From NCBI RefSeq assembly GCF_905171765.1, contig NC_053391.1, forward strand, positions 688,691,257 through 688,755,256: a DNA stretch of 64,000 bases, written 5' to 3'. The position numbers were made by a program, and so were the translations under genes. Of the stretch, positions 1 through 12,779 are shown piece by piece. This stretch comes from Bufo bufo (taxonomy: Eukaryota > Chordata > Amphibia > Anura > Bufonidae). The stretch's first letter is position 1; each line of letters starts with the position of its first letter. The notes beneath the pieces are model-generated. The model saw only the letters and a program-made list of their open reading frames with translations. It was not told the DNA's origin and ran no database searches.

Positions 1-146
1 CATGTGATCAGTGCAGGTGGGAGCGGAGGTCAGCTGTGGAGCTGAAAAGTGGTGATGAAGGACAAGTGAGGATGTCATGTGACATGAGGTCAGCTTTCTG
101 TGGAGAAACCATGGATTTATTGTGAGCCAAAGAAATGCTGATAGTT

Positions 147-960
147 GTAGTCCTCTCCTCTTCTACTTCCTCCTTGTAATGTCCTCTGATATCACATAAT
201 GATAGCCTGAACATGATGGGAGTTGTAGTTAGGTTGGCCAATGGCTTGACCCAAGAAAGACGGACCTCACCAACAACGCCCACGTTGATGAAGCCACGCC
301 CCCGCCTCAGGATGCCACGCTCCCATCGGTGGCCGCAAAGGGGCGAAGGTGAGCTCGGGGCAGCCAGGGTGCTTCTCACCCCCCTCAGTCAGCCACAGGG
401 AGCCATGTCTGCAGCTCTAGTGACTGACTGGGGGTTAGAGAAGCCTCAGTCAGTTGCTGCAGCTCACGCTCGGACAATGTAATGCTGCTGTCTGAGCGTG
501 AGCTACTGAAAGAGTGGATATCCCTGTGTCCGTCCAGGCCCTGCGCCGGACGGAGGACAGGGAGCCAGAAAACCGGACTGTCCGGCCTAAAACTGGACGT
601 CTGGCCACCCTAGTTGTAGTCTTCTCCTCTTCTACCTCCTCCTTGTAATGTCCTCTGATTTCACATAATGGTATCCTGAACATATTGGGAGTTGTAGTCC
701 TCTCCTCTTATACCTCCTCCCTGTAATGTCCTCTGATATCACATATTAATAGCCTGAAGATGCTGGGAGTTGTAGTCCTCATATCTCCTTCCTGTAATGT
801 CATCTGATATCATATAATAGCAGCCTGGACATGCTGAGCATTGTAGTCCTCTCCTCTTATACTTCCTCCCTGTAATGTCCTCTAATATCATATAATAATA
901 GTCTGGACATGGTGGGAGTTGTAGTCCTCTCCTTTTATACCTCTTCCTGTTTGCGGGCCG
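147..960. repeat. about 78-bp minisatellite with repeated ACTACAACTCCCAGC-like motif
   Basis: Diverged units share a core reading (on the minus strand) ACTACAACTCCCAGC, followed by a pyrimidine-rich tract and a TGTAATGTCCTCTGATATCA-like tract. The cores start near 611, 691, 769, 840 and 918, so the spacing is 71-80 bp. The shorter 71-bp step comes from a small deletion. Isolated units lie near 147 and 225. Between 250 and 600 the array is interrupted by other sequence, including a segment at about 540-612 that looks like the end of a dispersed repeat. No coding potential is supported. Confidence 0.75.
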
Positions 961-1080
961 CAATACGGCCACGGCCGGGCAACCACCATGTGCATGAGGG
1001 CTAAGGGTGGTCACTAAGCAAATTGCACTCCCCAATGCACGGAACGGCCGCACAACGGCCGTGTGCATGAGGCCTTATGC
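940..1080. repeat. Partial TWA-type MITE fragment
   Basis: Two inverted segments carrying CGGCCGTGTGCATGAGG-like sequence flank a short centre. The end GTGTGCATGAGGCCTTA matches the style of PIF/Harbinger-like MITE ends elsewhere in the window, for example 7520-7543 and 8221-8529. Exact boundaries and a target duplication are not visible. Confidence 0.45.
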
Positions 1081-1084
1081 TTTT

Positions 1085-1815
1085 TTACAGCGGTCACTGA
1101 GGGACTTTAAGATGGGTGCCGCCTTCTGCTATAACCGCCTGGACCGGCAGCGTTTCCTAGCATGCTGCATCTCTCTGGTGTGTCCTTATATCAGTTTACG
1201 ACCACATGTGGGGTGTTTCTGTAAACCGCAGAATAAGGGTAATAAATATTGAGTTTTGTTTGGCTGTATTCCCTCGATGTGTTAAAGAAAAAAATGGATT
1301 AAAATGGAAAATCTGCCAAAAAAGTGATCTCCATTTTCCTTTAATTCTTGTGAAACACCTAAAGGGTTAACAAAGTTTGTAAAATCAGTTTTAAGTAACT
1401 CGAGGGGTGTAGTTTCTACAATGGGGTCATTTATGGGGGTATCCACTATGTAAGCCTCACAAAGTGACTTCAGACCTGAACTGGTCGTTAAAAAGTGGGG
1501 TTTGGCAATTGCTTCAAAAATTCTAAGCCTTCTAATGATGTGATATGATGCCATATCCCATAGACATATGGGGAATGTTAAGTAATAAATATGTTATGAG
1601 GTATCACTTTCTGTTTTAAAAGCAGAGAAATAGAAATTTTAAAAATTGTGAATTTTTCAAACATTTTGGCAATGTGTCACAAGAAAACAATCTCTGAATG
1701 GCTTGGATAAGTAAAAGCGTTCCAAAGTTATTACCACATAAAGTGAGATATGTCAGATTTGCAAAATTAGGCCTGGTCAGTAAGGGGGGCAAATGGCCCG
1801 GATGTGAAGTGGTTA
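1085..1815 (+). repeat. Copy of large TTAA-type dispersed repeat, 3' part
   Basis: This stretch is clearly related to 22260-23430, 28470-29466 and, reversed, 37448-38250. All share a segment around GGGGTGTTTCTGTAAAC, a conserved CACCTAAAGGGTTAACAAAG segment, and an end with a CCTGGTC-like block followed by TTAA. It carries no transposase and probably belongs to a non-autonomous DNA transposon family. The region 1816-2110 that follows is AT-rich with a run of about 15 G at 2046-2060. I see no gene there. Confidence 0.65.
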
Positions 1816-2109
1816 AAGAAAATTATTAAGTAAAATAAATTCCATTGAAGAAACACTTTTCAATGGAATAAAATTGCAAAAAAATAAATTTCTCCACACA
1901 TTAGGTAAGTCACACACTACCCAATAATCATGTATTTTATCCCATACAGTGAGCACTATAAAGACAAATCCAGAATTGCTGATTTTTTGCGTGGAAAAAT
2001 AAAAGAGTTATAGCCCTTGAAAGGCGACAATGATAAAAAAGAAAAGGGGGGGGGGGGGGGAATTTTGATCATTAACCCTTTCTCCCCCGGAGGTTTTTTG
2101 TTCTCTTTT

Positions 2110-2765
2110 GCGTTTTCGGTTTGCGCTCCCTGCCTTCCCAGAGCCCAAACTATTTTATTTTCTGTTCATATAGCCATATGAGGGCTTATTTTTTGTGGGA
2201 TAAAATGTACTTTCCAACGCCACCATTTAATATTGCATATGATGAGGGAAGCAGGAAAAAAATTCCAAATGGTGTGAAAGTGCTGGCATCAGCCTCAGGG
2301 AAGGAACTGCGCATGCGTGAACTATAACAATCAATCATCTGATTGCTATTATCATAGACTCCAATGCACTTGCATTGGAGTCTATGATGATTTTACTACT
2401 TTCCTATGGAGCCTATTACAGGCACGGGCTCCATAGGAAATACTATTCAGCAGCCTCCTGTCATTCACAAAGACAGAGCCCGCTGCACACAAGCTCCGGC
2501 TCCTCCGATCACCACACGGGGGAGCCGGAGCACCACCGAAAGCGCGCACTTTCGGTTTTCAGCGCGCTCAGATGCCGTGGTCAGGATTGAATGTCCGTGA
2601 TCAGCATTACTGCTGGTTGCGGACATAAGCCGTGGGTGTCTTCTATGAGAAGCAGGTGGCCACCCACGGCTATCGTGCCCGCATCGCTCAGGAGCGGGCG
2701 CCATCTTTAAAGACCCGGCCAGCGCCATACTGGTCGGGAAAAACAGGCTGGTCAATAAGGGGTTA
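2110..2765. repeat. Repeat segment with a chain of short perfect hairpins
   Basis: From about 2340 a series of unrelated inverted repeats follow one another. The first has 18-bp arms at 2351-2368 and 2371-2388. The next has 13-bp arms at 2401-2413 and 2427-2439. Then come a GC-rich pair around 2492-2531, a CCGTGGGTG pair around 2630-2669 and a GCCCGC pair around 2679-2700. It ends in a CTGGTCAATAAGGGGTTAA-like segment at 2748-2766, the same type of end as in the other TTAA repeats here. No gene is supported. Confidence 0.6.
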
Positions 2766-2769
2766 AGAG

Positions 2770-3335
2770 ATTCGATTAGCGCTGTGTCCTTTACTGTGTT
2801 TAAAAAATGATTTTATAGATATGTAAATGAGCCTGGTAAGGAGCCCAAGGGGCTGTACTAACCTTCTTGGAGCCCAGCCACGCCCTCCTGTGATGGAGCC
2901 CGGCACCGCCTGCGTCCTCCGAATCTCCTCCTTGTTCACAGTTAGATCGCCGTAATCTCGCGATGCGCGAGCTCACGCATGTGCAGTTCCTTCCCTGAGG
3001 CTGATGCCAGCACAGGGAAGGAACACTATGCTGGCACTGCGAATGCGCGAGCTCGCGCATCGCTAGATTGCGGCAATCTAACTGTGAGCAAGGAGGAGAT
3101 TTGTAGGAAGCAGGCGGTGCTGGGCTCCTTCACAGGGGGGCATGGCTGGCCTCCAAGAAGGTTAGTACAGCCCCTTGGGCTCCTTACCAGGGTCATTTAC
3201 ATATCTATAAAATCATTTTTTAAACACAATAAAAGGACACAGCGCTATGGGACAGGTATATTGCGGACATGCTAGCGGCTATCTAGCCGTGCATGTCCGC
3301 ATCTCTATAAGCTAAAACGAGGTGACAGAATCCCT
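2770..3335. mobile_element. TTAA-type foldback MITE, left end damaged
   Basis: Long inverted arms lie at about 2778-2990 and 3000-3250, so the element can fold into one large stem. The right end reads GGTGACAGAATCCCT (3321-3335) followed by TTAA (3336-3339). The same terminus in opposite orientation opens another copy at 57030. The left terminus is missing or replaced. TTAA targets are typical of piggyBac and Kolobok elements; without a transposase I cannot choose between them. Confidence 0.7.
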
Positions 3336-3339
3336 TTAA

Positions 3340-4361
3340 GCGAGTTGCCTCTTATAAGACTATTGTAACCATCAAGCTTGTTGAGATCAGTAAAGATCAC
3401 TGTTTCCAAATACCAACTGTGACCTGTTTCCTTGAGTGGGGGGCCAGGTCACTCAGTCCTTCTTGTAAGGCCTTACAGAGTGGCATGGGCTTAATGGTTA
3501 CAGTCACTTCTTGCAGTCACCAACAAAATAGATTCCTTTCACAAAAACAGCTCAAAAGGACAACAGTCAGAAGAAACGGGCACTGTGACAGTATCTATGA
3601 AGTGCCTTGCCAAGATAGCAACTCTCTACTTAGCCACTGATTTCTAAGTCTCTTGCTGCGCACACTCTCCGGCTTGTCTCAGACCTTAATCATTCAGCGG
3701 GCATGTCCTGGATTTTCTCTTATCAGTTTTTGCCCTGCTCTGCCCACTGCTCACACGCTTTCCTTCTGACCTAACTCGTTCTTCAGGCAATGTGACCTCT
3801 CTCTCAGGTAGGTTCTGCGCTGAGAGCACGCTCTGTATAACATGTGCCAAACCCTAGTGATGCCAAGCAAAATGGTGACCCTTAACCCTGAACAAGCCAG
3901 CAGCACAGTGCCCCTGCATAGCAAAAATTGTTTAACATACAGAAAAGCAAGCAAGCAGAAGCTGTTGGAGGACCTATGGTATTGTAACCAGGCTGGGAAA
4001 GGTCCTCAAGTCAGTGCAAGAGAAGAGAACTGTTCTTGTTCTGTTAGAGAGAACAGCATGTTTGTGCATAATTCAGTGCTTATACTGCAATGCCCGGTAT
4101 TACCACTAGGCTGTGATCGAGAGGATCAGTTTGGTGAGTATAGAAATGTTATTGTTTTTAGTCATGTTGAAGAAACTGTCCGTAAAGATACCTCTCTTTA
4201 TAAAAATACTTCCATTGTGTTGGCCACTCTGTGATTGTCCTTAACCACCCTGTGGTTCTTACCTTAAGTATTGGAGGAATTATAAAATTGTAAAATTGTG
4301 AAGAACTGGGGGGAAGAGGATACTTGTTCTCATTGAAGAGATCCAGCTTAATAGAGATTCA
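3340..4361. other. About 1 kb without recognised features
   Basis: No repeat unit, transposon end or recognisable protein was found. An open frame of 130 codons at 3842-4234 on the plus strand has no motif or composition that supports coding. This may be old single-copy intergenic DNA. Confidence 0.5.
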
Positions 4362-5289
4362 TTAAAGGGGTTCTCCAGGAATGAAGAAAATGAAGATACT
4401 TAAATATTACTTTATTATAAATATATTTGCAAATACCTTTCATTAGTTAAAATTTGAGATGAGTGAATGTTTCAAAAATTCGATTCGGCCGGTTGGACGA
4501 ATTGTCTGAAAAAATTTGGTTCGATCCAAATTTATTCGCAGCGAATCGCATTAAAGAAACGGCTATTTCCTGGCTGTAGAGAACACTGTGCCTTGCAGTA
4601 ACACGTATAGGGAGTCTGCTGTGGTAGTGAAACAATACTGTGAGTCAGTATGACATGCAGATCGCAGGCATCGCTCTTAGAATCACTGCACACTTCACTT
4701 ATTTGGGCAGTCACAGGGCCAAAACTGACCAAATAACTCAAGTATGAACTCAGCCTTACAGGTCAATGTTAGCGTCAAGAAGAAGCGCACTCCTTTTACA
4801 CCGTCGCCAGCAGATTCCACATAGATGTCTACAGAACCTGTTCTATTAAATGATTATACAAGTAGAGCCCCCCGACAGAGTGAAGAGGGGGTCAGCAGTA
4901 AGTTTGTGTTGACGTCACTGATTATTTTGCCCTTCCTCTGATCCGTCAGAACAATAACCCCCAAAAGACGGATCCTGTCTGTTAAGCATCAGCCTTCACT
5001 TGGTCAGCATTTGGTCAGTAATCCATCAGTATTGCTAATGCCCAAAAAAACAGGAGCGGATCCAAAAAAGAAGACATGTGAATGGAATATTTGCATGTCT
5101 TCTGTGTTTTGTACCCACTCCTACTTTTGGCTATCAAATCACAAGCCAATTCTGATGGTACCATACAGGCCTTACAGCTGCTACACAGACAGGATCCGTT
5201 GTGCGTCTCATTTTTCCTTCCTTCTGACAGATCAGAAGAAGGTCAAAGAAATGATGTCAGCCAGGCTGAAAAGCAAAACAGTGGCTCAG

Positions 5290-7035
5290 TCATGAAGTGG
5301 AAAGGGTGGGAGCAGCATGAGAAGTCCACAGAGTGGCCCTATGACATAGTAATGAGGTGGAAGCAGCATGAGGAGACCACAGAGTGGCCCAATGACAGAG
5401 TCTGGAGGTGGCGGCAGCATTGAGAGGAGGCCACAGAGTGGCACAATGACAGTGTGGAGGTGGCGGCAGCATCAGGAAGTGACATAGTGTGGAGATGGCA
5501 GCAGCATGGCTCAGCCCTCCTTGACGCAGCACCGACACCATGTTCTTCTCGTTGTCGGTCACCATGGTTCTGATTTTGAGTTGTCGCGGAGAAAGCCAGG
5601 AATCGATTTCTTGATAAAGGACACGGAGCAGTTCCTCTCCTGTAAGACTCAGTTCGCCCAGGCAAACAAGGTGCAGAACAGCGTGCCCTGCACTTGTGGT
5701 ATGCTGGAGGGGCACTGTGAATTGTCCCTGCAGTAGAGGCTGACAACATGGTGGAGGATGAGGAGGCAGAGGCGGACATTGCCGCAGGACCAACGGTGTG
5801 AGAACGTGGAGGTGGAAGCAGCAACACCTGGCCAAGTTGCTGGTGTGGCACATTCACCCAGTGGGCTGAAAAGGACATGTTTTGTCCCTGACCATAGTTA
5901 CAGCTCCACACGTTGGCGCTGCCATGCACTTTGGCAGACACCGACAGGCTCAAGGATCACCTTCTGTTCTACATGTGTTTGAAGGGCTGATACTGCCTTT
6001 TTGGAAAAGAAATGACGGCTTGGGACTCTCCACCTCAACTCGGCACAAGCCATGAGTTCTCTGAATGGTGCAGAGTCCACCACATGGAAAGGGAGTGACA
6101 AGAGCACCAGCAACTTGGACAGGAGCATGTTCATCTTCTGCGTCGTTGGATGAGTGCATGCATACTGTTGTCTCAATCGCTTCGGTGATCGACAGAATGA
6201 CTGACGAGGAGTAGGAGGGCAAGGAGCAGGAGCATCAGGACCAGCAGTTGATGGGAAGGACAGACAGCTCCCTTCTGCTGAAGTGGTGGAGCCTTGACTG
6301 CCAGAAACTGGGTGCATGCCAGTGGGTGATGCAGCAGATGCGGCAGGCTGGACCACCACATCGGAGCCACGGTTCTCCCAGGCCACTTCATGGTGACGCT
6401 GCATATGTTGATGCAGGGCCGTGGTGCCAACATTGACCCCCTGGCCATGCTTCACCTTTTGCCCACAGATTCCACATATGGCCATGTTCACCTCCTCTGA
6501 CGGCTTAACAAAAAACTGCCACACTGCTGAGTAGGCGATTTTACCCCCAACACTACGCACTGACTGACTTCTACTGCCGCTGCCTCCTTGAACCGCTACT
6601 TCCCGGGAAGGTAGTCTCCTGCGAAGCGGGTGATCTACCCCGAGCACGTTTGGCTCCCAACCTCCCACTGCTGCCACCCTGCTGACTCCTCTCCATGCTA
6701 GCGACTTGCTGACTCCACTGCTGCCTCACGGGCAAGCTGCCACCCTCTTCTCCCGATGATGAAGCCCCTTCGTCACCTGGCTCCCAGGTGCGATCAGCTA
6801 CATTATCATCATCAAGTACTGTCTGCATGTCACTGATGTCCTCCTCAACCGTCTCTGGGTCAGGAGCCTGACTGCTCGCAACACCAGCTCCCACACCACT
6901 CTCCTTATCACTACTTGCTTGCCTAGTGGAGGAAGCGGCGGATGTCTCCTCCACATCTTGGCTGGGCAGTAGCTGCTGACTGTCTTCTAGTAGCTTGTCC
7001 TCACTGTATAGTGGAGCTGAGCCCACAGCATACAA
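5290..7035 (-). pseudogene. hAT1 transposase pseudogene with BED zinc finger
   Basis: The frame at 7035-6571 encodes a Ser- and acid-rich N-terminal tail. A shift leads to 6677-5898, which has a BED finger: a VWQFF aromatic motif, a CGIC cysteine pair and a HMQRHH histidine pair. It then has a region shared with the hAT2 transposase (PSRHFFSKKAVSALQ against PSRHYFSKRAVPSLH). Another shift leads to 5953-5339, which matches the start of the RNase-H-like core (GQGQNMSFSAHWVN). The C-terminal dimerisation part is absent. At least two frameshifts make it non-functional. A BED finger is thought to bind transposon ends. Confidence 0.75.
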
Positions 7036-7891
7036 TACTTCTCAGGCTGACGGAACAGAAAAGGACAGAGGCAGGTTGAGGACAGGGGAGGGTATATGGC
7101 ATGCTCCCTGGCCATGCCAACTAAGGGTTGTGTCTGAAGAACCCACTGACTCTTGGCTGGAGGTGTCTGATGTCACTTAAGACGAAGTCGTAAATCGAGT
7201 CAACCATTCAAGAACAGCTGGGTTGCTGGTAAAGACACAACTGCTAGCTGACACTGGGAGCTCAGGCCTCTCGAAGTGACACCTACTGCCACAGCCCCAT
7301 ATAACATATAACTGCACCACTGAATGGCAAATATATTAAACATTTGCCACTAATACATGCCACAAAAGGTTTTTTTAGAACCTAGAACTGCACCACTGAA
7401 TGGCAAAAAAATAGCTTTGCGGACAAGAATAGGCATGTCTACAATGGACCGCCCAATGGAAGGCACACGGGCGGCTTCTGTTTTTTGCCAATCCGCGGTT
7501 TGTGGACCTCAAAAAATGGCACGGTCGTGTGCATGAGGCCTTAATCAGGGGACATTTTTATGCGTCTTAAAGGGAAATTCTCTTAAATGTGCCCTGTTGC
7601 ACTACCTCAATGCACTATATAGAAAGTATATTGGTATATAATACCCTGCATCAATCACTTTTTTGGGGGGACGACTGGTATATCACATCAGTAGAAATTA
7701 TTTGTTCCAATAACGCTTGTCCCTCTATATACCTGCAGTATCGCAGCAGAACGGCACACAACTGCCGCACAATACAAATGCACTATAATATACTTTCTAA
7801 CATAGAAAGTATATTATAACATTGTACAAGGAAGGCAATCCATTAGAATATACATGAAGATAAAACGTAACCTTTAATGATGTTACTATTA

Positions 7892-8180
7892 GGGATTCAT
7901 TCAGACGGCCGTATGCTATCCGCAAAAATGTGGATCCGTTTTTTTGTGGATTAGATGCTGACCAATTCACTTCTATGGGGCCCTTTTCTATTCCACGGTT
8001 CCGCGAAACAAATGAAACATGTCCTATATTTGTCCGTGAAAATTAGGACATGGCCCCATTGAAGTCTATGGGCCCGCAAAAATACTGAATGCTATCTGTT
8101 TTTTTACAGACATGCTGAACTGTCCGCAAAAAGATGGATACGCATTTTTGCGGACAGCATACGGCCGTCTGAATGAGCCC
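7892..8180. mobile_element. TWA-type (PIF/Harbinger-like) MITE
   Basis: The terminal inverted repeats are GGGATTCATTCAGACGGCCG and its imperfect complement CGGCCGTCTGAATGAGCCC, extended inward by a GTATGCTATCCGCAAAAA match. It is flanked by TTA (7889-7891) and TAA (8181-8183). The target duplication could therefore be TA or a mutated TWA. It lies inside hAT1 and has no coding capacity. Confidence 0.7.
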
Positions 8181-8220
8181 TAAAAGATATCCCTCAAATT
8201 GAAAATAAATTAAATTTTTA

Positions 8221-8529
8221 GGGTCCATTCACATGTCTGTAAGTGTTTTGCGGATCCGCAAAACACGGACACTGGCAATGTGCATTCCGCAATTTGCGGA
8301 CCGCACATCGCCGGCACTATAATAGAAAATGCCTAATCTTATCCGCAATTGCGGACAAGAATAGGACATGTTCTATTTTTTTGCGGAAAGCATGGATGCG
8401 GAAGTGCAGATCCGGAAATGCGGATGCGGACTGCACATAACGGCCCCATTAAAAATGAATGGGTCTGTACCCGTTCTGCAAAATTGCGGAACGGATGCGG
8501 ACCCATTTTGCTGAGATGTGAATGGACCC
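8221..8529. mobile_element. PIF/Harbinger-like MITE with TTA duplication
   Basis: It begins GGGTCCATTCACATGTCTG and ends CTGAGATGTGAATGGACCC, with an exact TTA duplication at 8218-8220 and 8530-8532. The interior is rich in TGCGGA/TCCGCA words that also make up the satellite at 26650-28020. It is 309 bp long, non-coding and inside hAT1. Confidence 0.78.
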
Positions 8530-9539
8530 TTAAAGTTAAGCAAAAAGCATAGTAGGCAATAACAAGTGCTCGGCGGCACCAAATCAGAAACCATATGTCC
8601 TACCACAATCCGGGGGGTTCCAGTGCACATCCATGAATCCCGGAGGGAAAGCAAAAAACATCTATCCCTGGGCTAGATGATGATGTGGTATTGAAGGACA
8701 GGGTGGGCAAAGAACTGTCCCTGATATTGCCCTACAGGGGGGGCTATTCTGGCCCTGATAGCCTAACCACAGACCACCCGCCCTGATAAGAGCGACCCCG
8801 TCCAGAACCTTACCCTATATAAAAATGGCCCTAGTAAGCCCCTAGCCCCTAGGCCCCTGACTTCCAGGTGATCACTATATAGATCTATGTGTTTTTGACT
8901 CATTATAAAAGTATATTATAAGTATATCGCACCTATGTGTATCACACCTATCGATAGCACACCTATACCAGTCCATAATAGGACTTTTGTGGCCCTATTA
9001 GCTAGCATTTGGTGTCCCTAACAGCCTGTCCCTGCTCCACACAGCAACCTCTCCCTACACTGGCAAAACACTGAATGTAAAATGGCGGCCAGATCAGGTT
9101 TATTTATAAGGTAGGGGGTATGTCCATGTGCTGAAACGTCTCAATTGGCTGTCCTGTCCTAACTGATGGATGTGTCATGGGTAGAGTAGAGAGAACACCT
9201 GGATGTTCGGGTTCGAGAAGTTCGGCCGAACTTCCCGGAAATGTTCGGGATCCGAACCCGACCCGAACTTCGTCCCGAACCCGAACCCCATTGAAGTCAA
9301 TGGGGACCCGAACTTTTGGGCACTAAAAAGGCTGTAAAACAGCCCAGGAAAGAGCTAGAGGGCTGCAAAAGGCAGCAACATGTAGGTAAATCCCCTGCAA
9401 ACAAATGTGGATAGGGAAATGAATTAAAATAAAAATTGAAAAAAAATAAAAATGACCCAATATCAATTGGACAGAGGTCCCATAGCAAAGAATCTGGCTT
9501 CATGTCAGCACAGAATCAGTCTCTTCATGCCATAGCAGA

Positions 9540-12500
9540 GAATCTGGCTTCATGTCAGCACAGAATCAGTCTCTTCATGCCATAGCAGAGAATCTGGCTT
9601 CATGTCAGCACAGAATCAGTCTTCATGTCATAGCAGAGAATCAGGCTTCACGTCACCCACCACTGGAACAGGCCACTGTCACACATTTAGGCCCAGGCAC
9701 CCAGGCAGAGGATAGAGGTCCCGTAACAGAGAATCTGGCCTTATGTCAGCGCAGAATCAGTCTTCATGTCATAGCAGAGAATCAGGCTTCACGTCACCCA
9801 CCACTGGAACAGGCCACTGTCACACATTTAGGCCCAGGCACCCAGGCAGAGGAGAGAGGTCCCGTAACAGAGAATCTGGCCTTATGTCAGCGCAGAATCT
9901 GTCTTCATGTCATAGCAGAGAATCAGGCTTCACGTCACCCACCACTGGAACAGGCCACTGTCACACATTTAGGCCCAGGCACCCAGGCAGAGGAGAGAGG
10001 TCCTGTAACAGAGAATCTGGCCTTATGTCAGCGCAGAATCAGTCTTCATGTCATAGCAGAGAATCAGGCTTCACGTCACCCACCACTTGAACAGGCCACT
10101 GTCACACACTTAGGCCCAGGCACCCAGGCAGAGGAGAGAGGTCCCATAACAGAGAATCTGGCCTTATGTCAGCGCAGAATCTGTCTTCATGTCATAGCAG
10201 AGAATCAGGCTTCACGTCACCCACCACTGGAACAGGCCACTGTCACACATTTAGGCCCCGGCACCCAGACAGAGGAGAGCGGTCCCGTAACAGAGAATCT
10301 GGCCTTATGTCAGCGCAGAATCTGTCTTCATGTCATAGCAGAGAATCAGGCTTCACGTCACCCACCACTGGAACAGGCCACTGTCACACATTTAGGCCCA
10401 GGCACCCAGGCAGAGGAGAGAGGTCCCGTAACAGAGAATCTGGCCTTATGTCAGCGCAGAATCTGTCTTCATGTCATAGCAGAGAATCAGGCTTCACGTC
10501 ACCCACCACTGGAACAGGCCACTGTCACACATTTAGGCCCAGGCACCCAGGCAGAGGAGAGAGGTCCCGTAACAGAGAATCTGGCCTTATGTCAGCGCAG
10601 AATCAGTCTTCATGTCATAGCAGAGAATCAGGCTTCACGTCACCCACCACTGGAAAAGGCCACTGTCACACATTTAGGCCCAGGCACCCAGGCAGAGGAG
10701 AGAGGTCCCGTAACAGAGAATCTGGCCTTATGTCAGCGCAGAATCTGTCTTCATGTCATAGCAGAGAATCAGGCTTCACGTCACCCACCACTGGAACAGG
10801 CCACTGTCACACATTTAGGCCCAGGCACCCAGGCAGAGGAGAGAGGTCCCGTAACAGAGAATCGGGCCTTATGTCAGCGCAGAATCAGTCTTCATGTCAT
10901 AGCAGAGAATCAGGCTTCACGTCACCCACCACTGGAACAGGCCACTGTCACACATTTAGGACCAGGCACCCAGGCAGAGGAGAGAGGTCCCGTAACAGAG
11001 AATCTGGCCCTATGTCAGCGCAGAATCTGTCTTCATGTCATAGCAGAGAATCAGGCTTCACGTCACCCACCACTGGAACAGGCCACTGTCACACATTTAG
11101 GCCCCGGCACCCAGACAGAGGAGAGCGGTCCCGTAACAGAGAATCTGGCCTTATGTCAGCGCAGAATCTGTCTTCATGTCATAGCAGAGAATCAGGCTTC
11201 ACGTCACCCACCACTGGAACAGGCCACTGTCACACATTTAGGCCCAGGCACCCAGGCAGAGGAAAGAGGTCCCGTAACAGAGAATCTGGCCTTATGTCAG
11301 CGCAGAATCTGTCTTCATGTCATAGCAGAGAATCAGGCTTCACGTCACCCACCACTGGAACAGGCCACTGTCACACATTTAGGCACCGGCACCCAGACAG
11401 AGGAGAGCGGTCCCGTAACAGAGAATCTGGCCTTATGTCAGCGCAGAATCTGTCTTCATGTCATAGCAGAGAATCAGGCTTCACGTCACCCACCACCGGA
11501 ACAGGCCACTGTCACACATTTAGGCCCAGGCACCCAGACAGAGGAGAGCGGTCCCGTAACAGAGAATCTGGCCTTATGTCAGCGCAGAATCTGTCTTCAT
11601 GTCATAGCAGAGAATCAGGCTTCACGTCACCCACCACTGGAACAGGCCACTGTCACACATTTAGGCCCAGGCACCCAGGCAGGGGAGAGAGGTCCCGTAA
11701 CAGAGAATCTGGCCTTATGTCAGCGCAGAATCTGTCTTCATGTCATAGCAGAGAATCAGGCTTCACGTCACCCACCACTGGAACAGGCCACTGTCACACA
11801 TTTAGGCCCCGGTACCCAGACAGAGGAGAGAGGTCCCGTAACAGAGAATCTGGCCTTATGTCAGCGCAGAATCTGTCTTCATGTCATAGCAGAGAATCAA
11901 TCTTCACGTCACCCACCACTGGAACAGGCCACTGTCACACATTTAGGCCCAGGCACCCAGGCAGAGGAGAGAGGTCCCGTAACAGAGAATCTGGCCTGAT
12001 GTCAGCAAAGAATCTGTCTTCATGTCATAGCAGAGAATCAGGCTTTACGTCACCCACCACTGGAACAGGCCACTGTCACACATTTAGGCCCAGGCAGAGG
12101 AGAGAGGTCCCGTAACAGAGAATCTGGCCTTATGTCAGCACAGAATCTGTCTTCATGTCATAGCAGAGAATCAGGCTTCACGTCACCCACCACTGGAACA
12201 GGCCACTGTCACACATTTAGGCCCAGGCACCCAGGCAGAGAAGAGAGGTCCCGTAACAGAGAATCTGGCCTTATGTCAGCACAGAATCTGTCTTCATGTC
12301 ATAGCAGAGAATCAGGCTTCACGTCACCCACCACTGGAACAGGCCACTGTCACACATTTAGGCCCAGGCACCCAGGCAGAGGAGAGAAGTCCCGTAACAG
12401 AGAATCTGGCCTTATGTCAGCACAGAATCAGTCTTCATGTCATAGCAGAGAATCAGGCTTCACGTCACCCACCACTGGAACAGGCCAATGTCACATATTT

Positions 12501-12670
12501 AGGCCCAGGCACCCATGCAGAGGAGAGAGGTCGCGTAACAGAGAATCTGTCTTCATGTCAGCACAGAATAAGTCTTCATGTCATAGCAGAGAATCAGGCT
12601 TCACGTCACCCACCACTGGAACAGGCCACTGTCACACATTTAGGCCCCGGCACCCAGACAGAGGAGAGGT
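9540..12670 (+). repeat. 141-bp minisatellite, about 22 copies, inside hAT2
   Basis: Highly similar 141-bp units run from about 9600 to 12670, for example the TTATGTCAGC marks at 9741 and 9882. They are preceded by short degenerate half-units from about 9490. One unit near 12085 has lost about 9 bp. Because 141 is divisible by 3 and the unit lacks stops in some frames, very long frames arise, 815 codons at 9552-11999 and 649 codons in another frame. These are best explained as an artefact. The array lies just downstream of the truncated transposase end. Confidence 0.9.
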
Positions 12671-12779
12671 TCATTCAACTTTGGGTTGCCCCGCAATATA
12701 ATGGTAAAATGAAATTAAAAATAGTATTGAATGAGGAAGTGCCCTGGAGTAGAATAATATATTGTTAAGGGGAGGTAAA

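Noticed and set aside
2046..2060. Run of about 15 G as a regulatory quadruplex
   Set aside because: A single homopolymer run in AT-rich repeat DNA; length may also be a sequencing artefact.
3842..4234. 130-codon frame in the feature-poor region
   Set aside because: No recognised motif, no splice context and a length within chance expectation.
9552..11999. 815-codon open frame on the plus strand, and a 649-codon one in another frame
   Set aside because: Both run through the 141-bp tandem array. The period is divisible by three, so any stop-free frame stays open. No domain, start context or codon bias supports a protein.
9600..12670. CRISPR-like regular repeats
   Set aside because: The whole 141-bp unit is repeated with no unique spacers, and the sequence context is vertebrate.
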